From positions 8,343 to 72,342 of the forward strand of contig CAYQDR010000006.1 of NCBI GenBank assembly GCA_964416315.1: a stretch of 64,000 nt of DNA, given 5' to 3'. The notes under the pieces were generated by a model. The model made no database searches and had not been told where the DNA came from. It was given only the letters and a program-made list of their open reading frames with translations. Position numbers and translations under genes: made by a program. This document shows, one piece after another, positions 7,371 through 15,741 of the stretch. The DNA comes from CAYQDR01 sp964416315 (GTDB lineage Bacteria > Methylomirabilota > Methylomirabilia > Rokubacteriales > DASRDR01). The first letter of the stretch is position 1. Every line of letters begins with the position of its first letter.

Positions 7371-8828
7371 ATGAGCACGACGCAGGCGTTCGACCAGGTC
7401 TTCATCGGCGGCCAGTGGCGGCCCCCCGCCGCGGGCGAGACCTACGGGACGGTCAACCCGGCGACCGAGGAGGAGTCGGCCCGCGTCGCCAAGGGCGACG
7501 AGCGCGACATCGACCTCGCGGTCCAGGCCGCGCGCCGCGCCTTCGACCAGGGCCCCTGGCCCCGCATGGCCGCGGCCGAGCGCGCCCGCGTCCTCTGGAA
7601 GCTCGCCGACCTCATCACGGCGAACCTCGACGAGATGGCGCGGCTCGAGAGCATCAACACGGGGAAGACGCTCTTCGACTCCGGCAAGGTCGAGCTGCCG
7701 TTCGCGGCCGAGGTCTTCCGCTACTACGCCGGCTGGACGACCAAGATCCACGGGGAGACGCTCGCCCTCCGGGACGGCGCGTTCACCTTCACGCTCCGCC
7801 AGCCCCTCGGTGTCGTCGCCGCCATCGTCCCCTGGAACTTCCCGTTCCTCCTCGCCTCGTGGAAGATCGCGCCCGCGCTCGCCGCGGGGAACACGGTCGT
7901 CCTCAAGCCCGCGTCGCTCACGCCGCTCACGGCGCTCAAGTTCGCCCAGCTCACGGCCGAGGCCGGGCTCCCCGAGGGCGTGTTCAACGTCGTGCCGGGT
8001 CCCGGCGGGAAGGTCGGCATGGCCCTCGTCCGCCACCCTGGCGTGGACAAGGTCGCCTTCACGGGCTCGACCGAGGTCGGCAAGGGGATCATGCGGGAGG
8101 CCGCGGGCACGCTCAAGCGCGTGTCGCTGGAGCTCGGCGGGAAGTCCCCGAACATCGTCTTCGCCGACGCCGACATGGAGGCGGCGGTGCGCGGCGCGCT
8201 GACCGGGATCTTCTACAACAAGGGCGAGGTCTGCGCCGCCGGCTCGCGCCTCTTGCTCGAGGAGCGGGTGCACGACGAGTTCCTGGCGAAGCTCACCGAG
8301 CGCGTGAAGGGCCTCAAGGTCGGCGACCCGCTCGACAAGGCCACGCGCATGGGCCCGGTGGTCTCGAAGCAGCAGCTCGACACGGTCATGGGCTACATCG
8401 AGGCGGGCCGGAAGGAGGGCGCGCGGGTCGTGGCGGGCGGCGAGCGCGCGTCGGTCGGCAACGGCAAGGGCTACTTCGTCCAGCCGACGATCTTCGCCGG
8501 GGTGAAGAACTCGATGAAGATCGCCCGCGAGGAGATCTTCGGCCCGGTCCTCGCGGTCATCCCGTTCAAGGATGTGGACGAAGGGATCGCTCGGGGAAAC
8601 GAGACGTTCTACGGCCTCGCCGCCGCCGTCTGGACGCGCGACGTCGCCAAGGCCCTCCGCGCCGCCCGGGCGATCCGCGCGGGCACGGTCTGGGTCAACG
8701 CCTACAACCTCTACGACGCCGCCCTCCCCTTCGGCGGCTTCAAGGAGTCCGGCTTCGGTCGGGAGCTCGGCGCCGCCGGCATGGACCCCTACACCGAAGT
8801 CAAGAGCGTGTGGGTCGACCTGTCGTAG
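7371..8828 (+). CDS. NAD(P)-dependent aldehyde dehydrogenase
   Basis: 485 aa, normal length for the ALDH superfamily. Seen: PWNFPFLLASWKIAPALAAG (coenzyme pocket Asn), VAFTGSTEVGKGI (NAD loop), general base Glu in SLELGGKSP, catalytic Cys in NKGEVCAAGSR, and EIFGPVLAVIPF. Closest in style to betaine/aromatic aldehyde dehydrogenases. ATG 7371 is preceded by GGGGAGAC. Probably co-transcribed with the upstream enolase-superfamily gene and oxidises an aldehyde to the acid in the same pathway. Confidence 0.9.
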   Translation: MSTTQAFDQVFIGGQWRPPAAGETYGTVNPATEEESARVAKGDERDIDLAVQAARRAFDQGPWPRMAAAERARVLWKLADLITANLDEMARLESINTGKTLFDSGKVELPFAAEVFRYYAGWTTKIHGETLALRDGAFTFTLRQPLGVVAAIVPWNFPFLLASWKIAPALAAGNTVVLKPASLTPLTALKFAQLTAEAGLPEGVFNVVPGPGGKVGMALVRHPGVDKVAFTGSTEVGKGIMREAAGTLKRVSLELGGKSPNIVFADADMEAAVRGALTGIFYNKGEVCAAGSRLLLEERVHDEFLAKLTERVKGLKVGDPLDKATRMGPVVSKQQLDTVMGYIEAGRKEGARVVAGGERASVGNGKGYFVQPTIFAGVKNSMKIAREEIFGPVLAVIPFKDVDEGIARGNETFYGLAAAVWTRDVAKALRAARAIRAGTVWVNAYNLYDAALPFGGFKESGFGRELGAAGMDPYTEVKSVWVDLS

Positions 8829-8921
8829 ACCTGGATCTGATCCCGGACGCTCTCTGGCCCTGAGCCCTCCGCAGAATCGGAGCGGATCACGGCCGGCTCA
8901 CCACTCGCCAGGAGGACACCC

Positions 8922-9737
8922 ATGTTCTCGCTCACGGGGAAGTCGTGCGTCGTCACGGGCGCGAGCCGTGGCCTCGGACGGGCGATCGCCCGCGCCTTCG
9001 CGCAGCAGGGCGCCGACGTCGTCCTCGCGGCGCGGGGCGCCGCCGACCTCGAGGCGCTCCGGCGCGAGGTCGAGGCGACGGGGCGGCGTGCCGTCGCCCG
9101 GCCGACCGACGTGACGGACGTCGCGCAGCTCCACGCCCTGGCCGAGGCCGCCCTCGAGGCCTTCGGGAAGCTCGACGTCTGGGTGAACAACGCGGGCGGG
9201 GACACGTCCATCGCCGGCGGCTGGAGCGAGCTCCTCGACATCACCGAGGAGGGCTGGGAGCGCATGGTCCGCCTGAACCTCAAGGCCCAGGTCTTCGGCG
9301 CCCAGGCGGCGGCGCGCGTCATGCGGCGCCAGGGCACGGGCGGCTCCATCATCTTCATGAGCTCGATCGACAGCCTCTACGCGGCGCCCGGGGGCGAGCT
9401 GATCTACGGCGCCTGCAAGGCCGCCGTCAACATGGTCACGCAGACCGCGGCCGTCGAGCTCGGCCAGCACGGGATCCGCGTCAATGCGATCGCGCCGGCG
9501 CTCGTCGAGACGCCGATGACCGCCCCCTGGCTCGCGACCGATGCCGACCGGCGGCTCCGCGCCGCCTTCTACCCGCTCCGCCGCGTCGGCCGGCCGCCCG
9601 ACGTGGCGGCGGCCGCCGTCTACCTCGCTTCCGACGAGGCCGCGTGGGTCTCGGGGGCCGTCCTCCTGGTCTCGGGCGGCGCCGTGATGACGAGCGACCC
9701 CTACCGCTACCTCATGCGCGTCAACGCGCAGCCGTAG
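8922..9737 (+). CDS. Short-chain dehydrogenase/reductase
   Basis: 271 aa classical SDR. Seen: TGASRGLGRAIA (Rossmann glycine motif), NNAGG, catalytic Ser in FMSSIDS and Tyr/Lys in YGACK, then the C-terminal LVSGGA strand. Start ATG 8922 has AGGAGG 8 nt upstream. The 93-bp gap after the ALDH gene contains TCGGAGCGGATCAC (from 8879), similar to the tail of repeat family 1, possibly a decayed copy. Substrate unknown; likely part of the same catabolic run. Confidence 0.88.
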   Translation: MFSLTGKSCVVTGASRGLGRAIARAFAQQGADVVLAARGAADLEALRREVEATGRRAVARPTDVTDVAQLHALAEAALEAFGKLDVWVNNAGGDTSIAGGWSELLDITEEGWERMVRLNLKAQVFGAQAAARVMRRQGTGGSIIFMSSIDSLYAAPGGELIYGACKAAVNMVTQTAAVELGQHGIRVNAIAPALVETPMTAPWLATDADRRLRAAFYPLRRVGRPPDVAAAAVYLASDEAAWVSGAVLLVSGGAVMTSDPYRYLMRVNAQP

Positions 9738-9801
9738 CGGCGCGCGCGCTGGCGGACGCGCGGCGGGTCCCGCTTCCGGCCACGGGGTCCCGAGCGGCCG
9801 C

Positions 9802-9830
9802 TTGACAAGCCCCCGGCGTGCGACTACTGT
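9802..9830 (+). promoter_or_regulatory. trp operon promoter
   Basis: TTGACA (9802-9807), 17-bp spacer, TACTGT (9825-9830). Predicted transcription start about 9836-9838, only 3-5 bases before the trpL ATG, so the leader peptide would be read from a leaderless or nearly leaderless mRNA. Confidence 0.8.
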
Positions 9831-9840
9831 GTGGGGCACC

Positions 9841-9915
9841 ATGACGCGGTCCGAATCCCTCTGGTGGTGGCGGCGGTGGTGGTGCCCTGAGGGGGGGAGG
9901 ACCGCGCCCGCGTAG
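9841..9915 (+). CDS. trpL: trp operon leader peptide
   Basis: 24 codons: MTRSESLWWWRRWWCPEGGR then TAPA and TAG. Five Trp codons in a run of seven, as in classical trp attenuators. Ribosome stalling at the Trp codons when charged tRNA-Trp is scarce would change folding of the following RNA and prevent the terminator at 9947-9988. No Shine-Dalgarno can precede it, because the promoter ends about 10 bases upstream. The peptide itself probably has no other function. Confidence 0.88.
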   Translation: MTRSESLWWWRRWWCPEGGRTAPA

Positions 9916-9946
9916 AGTCGACGTAGCAAGCCCAACAGAGACAGGA

Positions 9947-9988
9947 AGCCGAGGGAAGTGGGCGGGGCCCGCACCCTCGGCTTTTTTT
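9947..9988 (+). terminator. trp attenuator (Rho-independent terminator)
   Basis: AGCCGAGGG (9947-9955) pairs perfectly with CCCTCGGCT (9974-9982); an inner GC-rich loop can fold further; seven T follow (9982-9988). It lies between trpL and trpE, the expected place for transcription attenuation. Confidence 0.88.
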
Positions 9989-10012
9989 GTCGTCCGGATG
10001 AGGAGGGCGGAG

Positions 10013-11503
10013 ATGTCCGCGATCGCGCTGGAGCCGACGCAGAGCGAGTTCCTGAGCCTCAAGGGGGACGCCAACGTCGTGCCGGTCTCCTGCGAGCTGC
10101 TGGCCGACCTGGAGACGCCCATCTCCGCCTACATGAAGCTGCGCGACCTGCCGTCGAGCTTCCTCCTCGAGAGCGTCGAGGGGAGCGCTCAGGTCTGCCG
10201 CTTCTCGGTGCTCGGCGGCAGCCCCCGCCTCGTCCTCGAGTGCGACGGCCGCATCGTCAGGGTCACCGCGCCGGACGGGCGCGTCCTGGGGGAGGGCGAG
10301 CCCCGCGCGACCGTGCGCGCGCACCTCGACCGGTACCGGGCCGTGCGCCGGCCCGAGCTGCCGCCCTTCGTGGGCGGCTACCTCGGCTACCTCGGCTACG
10401 ACGCCGTGCGGCTGTGGGAGCGCCTGCCCGGCCGGCCGCCCGACGATCTCGGCCTCCCCGTCTTCCGCCTGGCCCTCATGGACACCGTCGTCGTCTTCGA
10501 CCACCGCCGCCACACGCTGCGGGTCGTCGCCAACGCGTTCCTCGACGACGGGGCCGAGGCGGCGTACCGGCAGGCGCGGGAGCGGATCGCCGCGACGGTC
10601 GCCCGCCTCGAGGGCCCGCGCCCCCCGCAGCCGCCCGCGCCCCGCCTCGACCTCGACACGCGGGCGAATGTCACGCCCGAGGCGTACTGTGCCGGCGTCG
10701 AGCGCGCCAAGGAGTACATCCGCGCGGGCGACATCTACCAGGTGATCGTCTCCCAGCGCTTCTCGACGTCTGTTCCGGGGCTCGATCCCCTCGCGATCTA
10801 CCGGGCGCTTCGGGTCCTGAACCCCTCCCCGTACATGTTCCTCCTGGACTCCGGCGCGGGGATGCTGGTCGGCTCCTCGCCCGAGCGCCTGGTGCGCCTC
10901 GAGGAGGGCCGGATCGACATGCGCCCGCTCGCGGGGACGCGACCCCGGGGGAGAACCGAGGCCGAGGATCGCGCGCTCGCCGAGGGGCTCCTCGCCGATC
11001 CGAAGGAGCGCGCGGAGCACGTGATGCTCGTGGACCTCACCCGGAACGACGTGGGGCGCGTGTCGCGCTACGGGACGGTCCGGGTGACGGAGCTGATGGC
11101 CGTCGAGCGCTACTCCCACGTCATGCACCTCGCCTCCCACGTCGAGGGGCAGCTCCTCCCGGGCCGGGGCGCCTGGGACGTCCTCGAGGCGGTCTTCCCC
11201 CACGGGACCGTGAGCGGGGCGCCCAAGGTGCGGGCGATGGAGATCATCGACGAGCTGGAGCCCGTGGCCCGTGGCCCGTACGCGGGCACGGTCGGCTACA
11301 TCGGCTTCGACGGGGCGCTGAACACGGCGATCACCATCCGCACGGTCCTCGTCCGGGACGGCGTCGCGTCGGTCCAGGCGGGCGCCGGGATCGTCGCCGA
11401 CTCGGTCCCGGAGCGGGAGCACCAGGAGTGCGTCGCGAAGGCCCGGGGCGTGCTGCGGGCCATCGAGCGCGCGGGGGTGGAGCATGCTGCTGGTCCTCGA
11501 TAA
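10013..11503 (+). CDS. trpE: Anthranilate synthase component I
   Basis: 496 aa. Converts chorismate, with ammonia from TrpG, to anthranilate, the first step of tryptophan synthesis. Seen: N-terminal domain with the ESVE segment (LLESVEGSAQVCRFS; the LLES element belongs to the Trp feedback site in TrpE), and the chorismate-binding core: YIRAGDIYQVIVSQRFS, LVGSSPERLV, RPLAGTRPRG, MLVDLTRNDVGRV, FPHGTVSGAPKVRAME and GAGIVADS. ATG 10013 has AGGAGGG 8 nt upstream; an in-frame ATG at 9998 has none. Overlaps trpG by 20 bp. Regulated by the upstream attenuator. Confidence 0.94.
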   Translation: MSAIALEPTQSEFLSLKGDANVVPVSCELLADLETPISAYMKLRDLPSSFLLESVEGSAQVCRFSVLGGSPRLVLECDGRIVRVTAPDGRVLGEGEPRATVRAHLDRYRAVRRPELPPFVGGYLGYLGYDAVRLWERLPGRPPDDLGLPVFRLALMDTVVVFDHRRHTLRVVANAFLDDGAEAAYRQARERIAATVARLEGPRPPQPPAPRLDLDTRANVTPEAYCAGVERAKEYIRAGDIYQVIVSQRFSTSVPGLDPLAIYRALRVLNPSPYMFLLDSGAGMLVGSSPERLVRLEEGRIDMRPLAGTRPRGRTEAEDRALAEGLLADPKERAEHVMLVDLTRNDVGRVSRYGTVRVTELMAVERYSHVMHLASHVEGQLLPGRGAWDVLEAVFPHGTVSGAPKVRAMEIIDELEPVARGPYAGTVGYIGFDGALNTAITIRTVLVRDGVASVQAGAGIVADSVPEREHQECVAKARGVLRAIERAGVEHAAGPR

Positions 11504-12110
11504 CTACGACTCGTTCACCTACAACCTCGTCCAGTACCTCGGCGAACTCGGCGCCACCCTGGCCGTCCACCGGAACGACCGGATCTCGCTCGCCGACGTC
11601 GAGCGGCTCGGACCGGACGGGATCGTCATCTCGCCGGGCCCCGGGGATCCCGACGACGCCGGGGTCTCGAACGCGGTGATCCGCGCCTTCGCCGGCCGGG
11701 TCCCGATCCTCGGCGTCTGTCTCGGCCACCAGTGCATCGGCGAGGTGTTCGGGGGCGTGGTGGCGCGGGCGTCCGAGCCGGTGCACGGGAAGACCTCCTG
11801 GATCCACCATGACGGCCGCGGGGTCTTCGCCGCCGTGCCCAGCCCGTTCGAGGCGACGCGCTACCACTCGCTCATCGTCCGGCGGGAGGGGCTGCCCGAG
11901 TGCCTCGAGGTCTCGGCCTGGACCGAGGAGGGGCTCATCATGGGCCTCCGCCACCGGACGGCGACCGTGGAGGGAGTCCAGTTCCACCCGGAGTCGATCC
12001 TCACGAGCGTGGGGAAGGCCCTCCTCCGGAACTTCCTCGCGACCGGCGGGGCGTCCGCGCCATCCGCCGGGATCGATCTCACGGGCTCCGGGGCCGAAAT
12101 TCCTTCTTGA
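11484..12110 (+). CDS. trpG: Anthranilate synthase component II (glutamine amidotransferase)
   Basis: 208 aa class I glutamine amidotransferase supplying ammonia to TrpE; could also serve as PabA. Seen: LLVLDNYDSFTYNLVQYL, SPGPGDP, nucleophile C79 in LGVCLGHQCIG, and the His/Glu of the triad (H168, E170) in GVQFHPES. Starts inside the end of trpE (20-bp overlap), typical of translational coupling. The other trp genes are not in this window. Its TGA stop lies inside the -35 box of the next promoter. Confidence 0.93.
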   Translation: MLLVLDNYDSFTYNLVQYLGELGATLAVHRNDRISLADVERLGPDGIVISPGPGDPDDAGVSNAVIRAFAGRVPILGVCLGHQCIGEVFGGVVARASEPVHGKTSWIHHDGRGVFAAVPSPFEATRYHSLIVRREGLPECLEVSAWTEEGLIMGLRHRTATVEGVQFHPESILTSVGKALLRNFLATGGASAPSAGIDLTGSGAEIPS

Positions 12111-12135
12111 CATTCCCGATGGACATAGGTACTTA
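12107..12135 (+). promoter_or_regulatory. Promoter of the Cys4 miniprotein / siroheme gene group
   Basis: TTGACA (12107-12112), 17-bp spacer, TACTTA (12130-12135). Transcription would start about 12141-12143, at or beside the ATG at 12142, so the first gene is probably leaderless. Confidence 0.75.
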
Positions 12136-12141
12136 TCCCCC

Positions 12142-12369
12142 ATGTCCCGTCCCCTTCCCGTCGCCCCCGGGGGCTCCCCGGCGACGCCCCCAGTCACGCC
12201 GGCGCCCCGGCGCTGCCCCGTCTGCCGGACGAAGATCGTCGTCCCCGACCCCCAGGGGGTCGTGGTCAAGAACGCGATCCTGCGGGTGAGTCGGGAGACC
12301 GGGCAGGCGACCGCGAAGTGTCCACGCTGCAAGGCGTGGATGGAGGTGCCGCTGCAGTACCGCGAGTAG
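12142..12369 (+). CDS. Small Cys4 zinc-ribbon-like protein
   Basis: 75 aa, unrecognised. After a Pro-rich N-terminus it has CPVC (about residues 24-27) and CPRC (about 61-64) separated by about 33 residues, a spacing that fits a Cys4 zinc ribbon or rubredoxin-like knuckle. It has its own promoter and precedes the nitrite/sulfite reductase operon, with a terminator-like hairpin between. A role as regulator or redox/metal sensor for that operon is possible but is inference; it could also be an unrelated zinc-binding protein. Confidence 0.65.
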   Translation: MSRPLPVAPGGSPATPPVTPAPRRCPVCRTKIVVPDPQGVVVKNAILRVSRETGQATAKCPRCKAWMEVPLQYRE

Positions 12370-12408
12370 CCCAAGCCCCGCGCGAAGGCGAAAGTCGCAG
12401 GAAGACGG

Positions 12409-12451
12409 AAAGCCGAGCGGTGCGGGCCCCAAGCCCGCCCCTCGGCTTTTT
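12409..12451 (+). terminator. Terminator/attenuator hairpin before the siroheme reductase gene
   Basis: AAAGCCGAG (12409-12417) pairs with CTCGGCTTT (12441-12449) and an inner GCGGGC/GCCCGC stem (12422-12427/12433-12438); TTTTT follows. The outer stem is almost the same as the trp attenuator stem. Upstream, GCGA/TCGC (12381-12397 region) can form another small hairpin, so this may be a regulated leader rather than a plain terminator. Confidence 0.7.
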
Positions 12452-12479
12452 CGTTTCGGCTTCGACGAGGAGAGGCGAG

Positions 12480-14174
12480 ATGAGCGACCAGCCGAAGGAG
12501 ACGAAGGCCCAGCGTGTCGAACGGTTGAAGCGCGAGCTGAACCCCTGGGAGCACTTCCAGGAGATCCTCCGCTTCGCCCGCGAGGGCTACGAGGCGATCC
12601 CGCCCGAGTGGAACACGTATTTCCGGTGGTGGGGCGTCTACTCGCAAGGAGACGGCGTCGGCGCGATCGGCGGGAAGGGCGGCGAGGGGAAGGCCGTGCC
12701 CTACTTCATGGTCCGGATCCGGATCCCGAACGGCTTTCTCGTCTCCCACCAGCTCCGGACGATCGCCGACCTGGCCGAGCGGCACGCGCGCGGGATCGCC
12801 GACCTCACGGTCCGCCAGAACATCCAGCTCCACTGGGTGCGGATCGAGGACCTCCCGGCGATCTTCGAGGACCTCGGCCGCGCCGGGATCACCACCATGG
12901 GCGCGTGCGGGGACGACACCCGCAACGTCACCGGCTGCCCGCTCGCCGGCGTGGACGCCGACGAGATCGTGGACGCTTCCCCCCTCGTCCACGCGGCCAC
13001 GCGAATGCTCAACGGCAACCCCGAGTTCTACAACCTGCCGCGCAAGTACAAGATCTCGGTCACCGGGTGCCGCGTCTGGTGCTCCTACCCCGAGATCAAC
13101 GACATCGGGATGACCGCCCTCCCCCACCCGCGGACGGGCGAGATCGGCTTCTCGGTCCGCGCCGGCGGAGGGCTGTCCACCGACCCGCATCTGGGGGTGC
13201 GGCTCGATGCCTTCGTCCGCTGGAACCAGGTGGTGCCGGTGATCCTCGGGATCAGCGAGATCTTCCGGGACAGCGACGTCCTCCGCCAGAACCGGGAGAA
13301 GGCCCGGCTCAAGTTCTTGTTTCTCGCCTACGGGTGGACGGCGGAAAGCTTCCAGGCGGAGCTCGAGCGCCGGCTCGGCTTCCCGCTGGACCGCGCCGTG
13401 TCCGAGGATCCGCCGGACGACGTCTACCGGGACCACGTCGGGATCCACCCGCAGAAGCAGGAGGGCTACCGCTACGCGGGGCTTGCGGTCCTCCGCGGCC
13501 GCATGACCCCGCCCGAGATGCGGGTCGTCGCCGACCTCGCCGACCGCTTCGGGACCGGGGAGCTCCGGACGACCAACATGCAGAACCTCGTCATCCCGAA
13601 CGTGCGCCGGGAGCGGGCCGACGCGCTGGGGCGCGAGCTTGAGGCCGCGGGGCTCAGGCTCCATGCCTCGCCGTTCTGGCGCGGGACCATCGCCTGCACG
13701 GGCACCGAGTTCTGCAAGCTCGCGCTGACCGAGACCAAGGGCTTCGCCCGCTGGCTGGTGGAGGATCTGGAGCGGCGGCTCCCGGGCTTCGATCAGCACG
13801 TGAAGATCCACGTCACCGGCTGCCCGAACAGCTGCGGCCAGCACTGGATCGCCGACATCGGCATCGAGGGGAAGAAGCTGAAGGTGGACGGCAGGCTCGT
13901 GGACGCCTACTACTTCTGCGTGGGTGGGGCGGTGGGGAAGCACCAGGGTAAGGCCCGCCCGATCGGCTACCGCGTCCCGGCCACCGGAGTTCCCGAGGCC
14001 GTCGAGCGGCTGCTGACGGCGTACCTCGAGGAGCGCTGGGGCGGCGAGAACTTTCGCGAGTTCGCGGCCCGCCACTCCGATGACGAGCTCCGAAACTTCC
14101 TGGCCGGGGAGACCGTCGCAGCGGTCGCGCGCGACCCCTCACCCGGCCGAGCGCCGCACGGCGTCGACGGCTGA
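12480..14174 (+). CDS. Siroheme-dependent ferredoxin nitrite/sulfite reductase
   Basis: 564 aa, duplicated ferredoxin-like/siroheme-Fe4S fold of NirA/Sir enzymes: six-electron reduction of nitrite to ammonia or sulfite to sulfide. Seen: siroheme-contact region LTVRQNIQLHW and DDTRNVTGCPLAG, second half LRTTNMQNLVIPNV, and the four Fe4S ligands as C-x5-C (C406, C412) and C-x3-C (C448, C452, TGCPNSCGQ). The frame opens at 12318, but ATG 12480 follows a GGAGAGGCGAG site and gives the normal N-terminus. Followed after 2 bp by siroheme-synthesis genes. Sequence alone does not decide nitrite from sulfite. Confidence 0.92.
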   Translation: MSDQPKETKAQRVERLKRELNPWEHFQEILRFAREGYEAIPPEWNTYFRWWGVYSQGDGVGAIGGKGGEGKAVPYFMVRIRIPNGFLVSHQLRTIADLAERHARGIADLTVRQNIQLHWVRIEDLPAIFEDLGRAGITTMGACGDDTRNVTGCPLAGVDADEIVDASPLVHAATRMLNGNPEFYNLPRKYKISVTGCRVWCSYPEINDIGMTALPHPRTGEIGFSVRAGGGLSTDPHLGVRLDAFVRWNQVVPVILGISEIFRDSDVLRQNREKARLKFLFLAYGWTAESFQAELERRLGFPLDRAVSEDPPDDVYRDHVGIHPQKQEGYRYAGLAVLRGRMTPPEMRVVADLADRFGTGELRTTNMQNLVIPNVRRERADALGRELEAAGLRLHASPFWRGTIACTGTEFCKLALTETKGFARWLVEDLERRLPGFDQHVKIHVTGCPNSCGQHWIADIGIEGKKLKVDGRLVDAYYFCVGGAVGKHQGKARPIGYRVPATGVPEAVERLLTAYLEERWGGENFREFAARHSDDELRNFLAGETVAAVARDPSPGRAPHGVDG

Positions 14175-14176
14175 CG

Positions 14177-14812
14177 ATGGGGTATTACCCGATCGTCGTC
14201 GAGATGGCGGGCCGGCTCTGCCTCGTCGTCGGTGGCGGGGCCGTGGCCGAGCGCAAGGTAGAAGGCCTCCTGGACGTGGGCGCGAGCGTCACGGTCGTCG
14301 GCCCCCGCCTCACCGAGCGTCTTGCCTCCTGGGTGGAGGCAGGCACGGTTCGCCATGTGGCCCGCGCCTATCGCCCCGGCGACCTGGTCGGGTACGCGCT
14401 GGCGTTCGTCGCAACGGACGACCGCGCGGTCAACGCTCAGGTCTTCCGGGACGCGAAGGCGCGCGGCGTCTGGGTCAACGCCGCGGACGACCCCGCCCAC
14501 TGCGATTTCATCCTCCCCTCGGTCCTTCGACGCGGCGAGCTCACGGTCGCGGTGGCCACGGGAGGCGCGAGTCCGGCTCTGTCGAGAGCCATCCGGGAGG
14601 AGCTCGAAGCCTACTTCACCGACGACTACGCGGCACTCGCCCACGTCGTCGCCGAGGTGAGGCGGGAGCTCAGGCGGCGCGCTCCCCTCCCCGACGCGAC
14701 GGCGTGGCGCACGGCTCTCGACGCCGACCTTCGCCGGCTCGTCGCCGAGGGGAAGCGCGAGGAGGCCAAGGTCCACCTCCTCGGGCGGCTGGAGGCGGGG
14801 AGATGCGGCTAG
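14177..14812 (+). CDS. Precorrin-2 dehydrogenase / sirohydrochlorin ferrochelatase
   Basis: 211 aa, CysG N-terminal/Met8p-type. NAD-dependent oxidation of precorrin-2 and iron insertion to form siroheme. Seen: YYPIVVEMAGRLCLVVGGGAV (Rossmann GxGxxA with ERKVEGLL), VATDDRAVNAQV, and NAADDPAHCDFILPS containing the catalytic Asp region, then ATGGASPALSRAIREELE. Starts 2 bp after the reductase and overlaps cobA by 10 bp: one operon making the reductase cofactor. Confidence 0.9.
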   Translation: MGYYPIVVEMAGRLCLVVGGGAVAERKVEGLLDVGASVTVVGPRLTERLASWVEAGTVRHVARAYRPGDLVGYALAFVATDDRAVNAQVFRDAKARGVWVNAADDPAHCDFILPSVLRRGELTVAVATGGASPALSRAIREELEAYFTDDYAALAHVVAEVRRELRRRAPLPDATAWRTALDADLRRLVAEGKREEAKVHLLGRLEAGRCG

Positions 14813-15609
14813 GCACCGTGTACCTCGTGGGCGCGGGCCCGGGGGACCCGGGCCTCCTGACGATCCGGGGCCGGGACCTGCTGCGGACAGCGGACGTGGT
14901 CGTCTACGACCGCCTGGTCAACCCGAGGATTCTGGACGAGGCGCCGGCGCGGGCACTCCGCATCTTCGCCGGCAAGCTAACCGGAAGCCATCCCCTCCCC
15001 CAAGAGCAGATCAACGATCTCCTCGTCGCCCACGCCCGCCGTGGTCGCCGCGTGGTCCGGCTGAAGGGCGGCGACCCTTTCGTCTTCGGCCGGGGTGGCG
15101 AGGAGGCCGAGGTGCTGGCCGAGGCGGGGATCCCGTTCGAGGTGGTGCCGGGCGTCAGCTCGGTGGTGGCGGTCCCGGCCTACGCCGGCATCCCGCTCAC
15201 CCACCGCAAGCTCTCCTCCTCGTTCGCCGTGATCACCGGCCACGAGGATGCCTGCAAGGGGGCGCCGGCCGTGGACTGGGGGCGCCTCGCGACCGCCGTG
15301 GACACCCTCGTCATCCTCATGGGCGTGCGGACCCTGCCGCAGACCGTGGCTACCCTCTTGGCCCACGGCCGCTCCCGGGCCACCCCGGTGGCGTTGATCC
15401 GCTGGGGGACGACGTCGGCCCAGGAGACCGTGGTCGGCGTGCTCGCCGACATCGTCGCGAAGGCGCGCGCCGCCTCGCTGGAGCCGCCGGTGATCGCGGT
15501 CGTCGGCGACGTGGTGACGCTCCGGGAGCAGCTGCGGTGGTTCGAGGAGGGAGCGGCGGCGTGGCCCGACGAGAGGGCGGCGATCCTTTCCGCAACCCGA
15601 ATGACGTGA
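14803..15609 (+). CDS. cobA: Uroporphyrinogen-III C-methyltransferase (SUMT)
   Basis: 268 aa. Two SAM-dependent methylations of uroporphyrinogen III to precorrin-2. Seen: VYLVGAGPGDPGLLT (SAM loop), VVYDRLVNP, RLKGGDPFVFGRGGEEAE, VPGVSSVVAVPAYAGIPLTH and MGVRTLP. ATG 14803 overlaps the preceding gene; GGCGGGGAG lies upstream. Together with the preceding gene it supplies siroheme for the reductase, equivalent to a split CysG. Confidence 0.94.
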   Translation: MRLGTVYLVGAGPGDPGLLTIRGRDLLRTADVVVYDRLVNPRILDEAPARALRIFAGKLTGSHPLPQEQINDLLVAHARRGRRVVRLKGGDPFVFGRGGEEAEVLAEAGIPFEVVPGVSSVVAVPAYAGIPLTHRKLSSSFAVITGHEDACKGAPAVDWGRLATAVDTLVILMGVRTLPQTVATLLAHGRSRATPVALIRWGTTSAQETVVGVLADIVAKARAASLEPPVIAVVGDVVTLREQLRWFEEGAAAWPDERAAILSATRMT

Positions 15610-15619
15610 GGAGGCAGCC

Positions 15620-15640
15620 ATGAGCGTCACCGACGCGTGA
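15620..15640 (+). other. Six-codon mini-ORF with strong ribosome site
   Basis: GAGGAGGCAGCC precedes ATG, then five codons and TGA. May be the stub of a lost gene that once followed cobA, or spurious. The rest of 15610-15741 holds a possible -10 (TAGAAT, 15691-15696) with a poor -35 (GTGACC, spacing 19) for the next gene. Confidence 0.25.
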
Positions 15641-15741
15641 AGACGGGGCGGCTCCGCGAGGTGGCGTGACCGGCACCCCCCGCTCTCTGCTAGAATCGGC
15701 GCCGTCGGCGGCCCCGGGCTGCCGCCGGGAGGCCAGATGCC

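Noticed and set aside
12409..12479. Known riboswitch (SAM, cobalamin or c-di-GMP) before the siroheme reductase gene
   Set aside because: A GACGGAAAGCC stretch loosely recalls the c-di-GMP-I motif, but the conserved core elements are missing; only a hairpin leader is supported.
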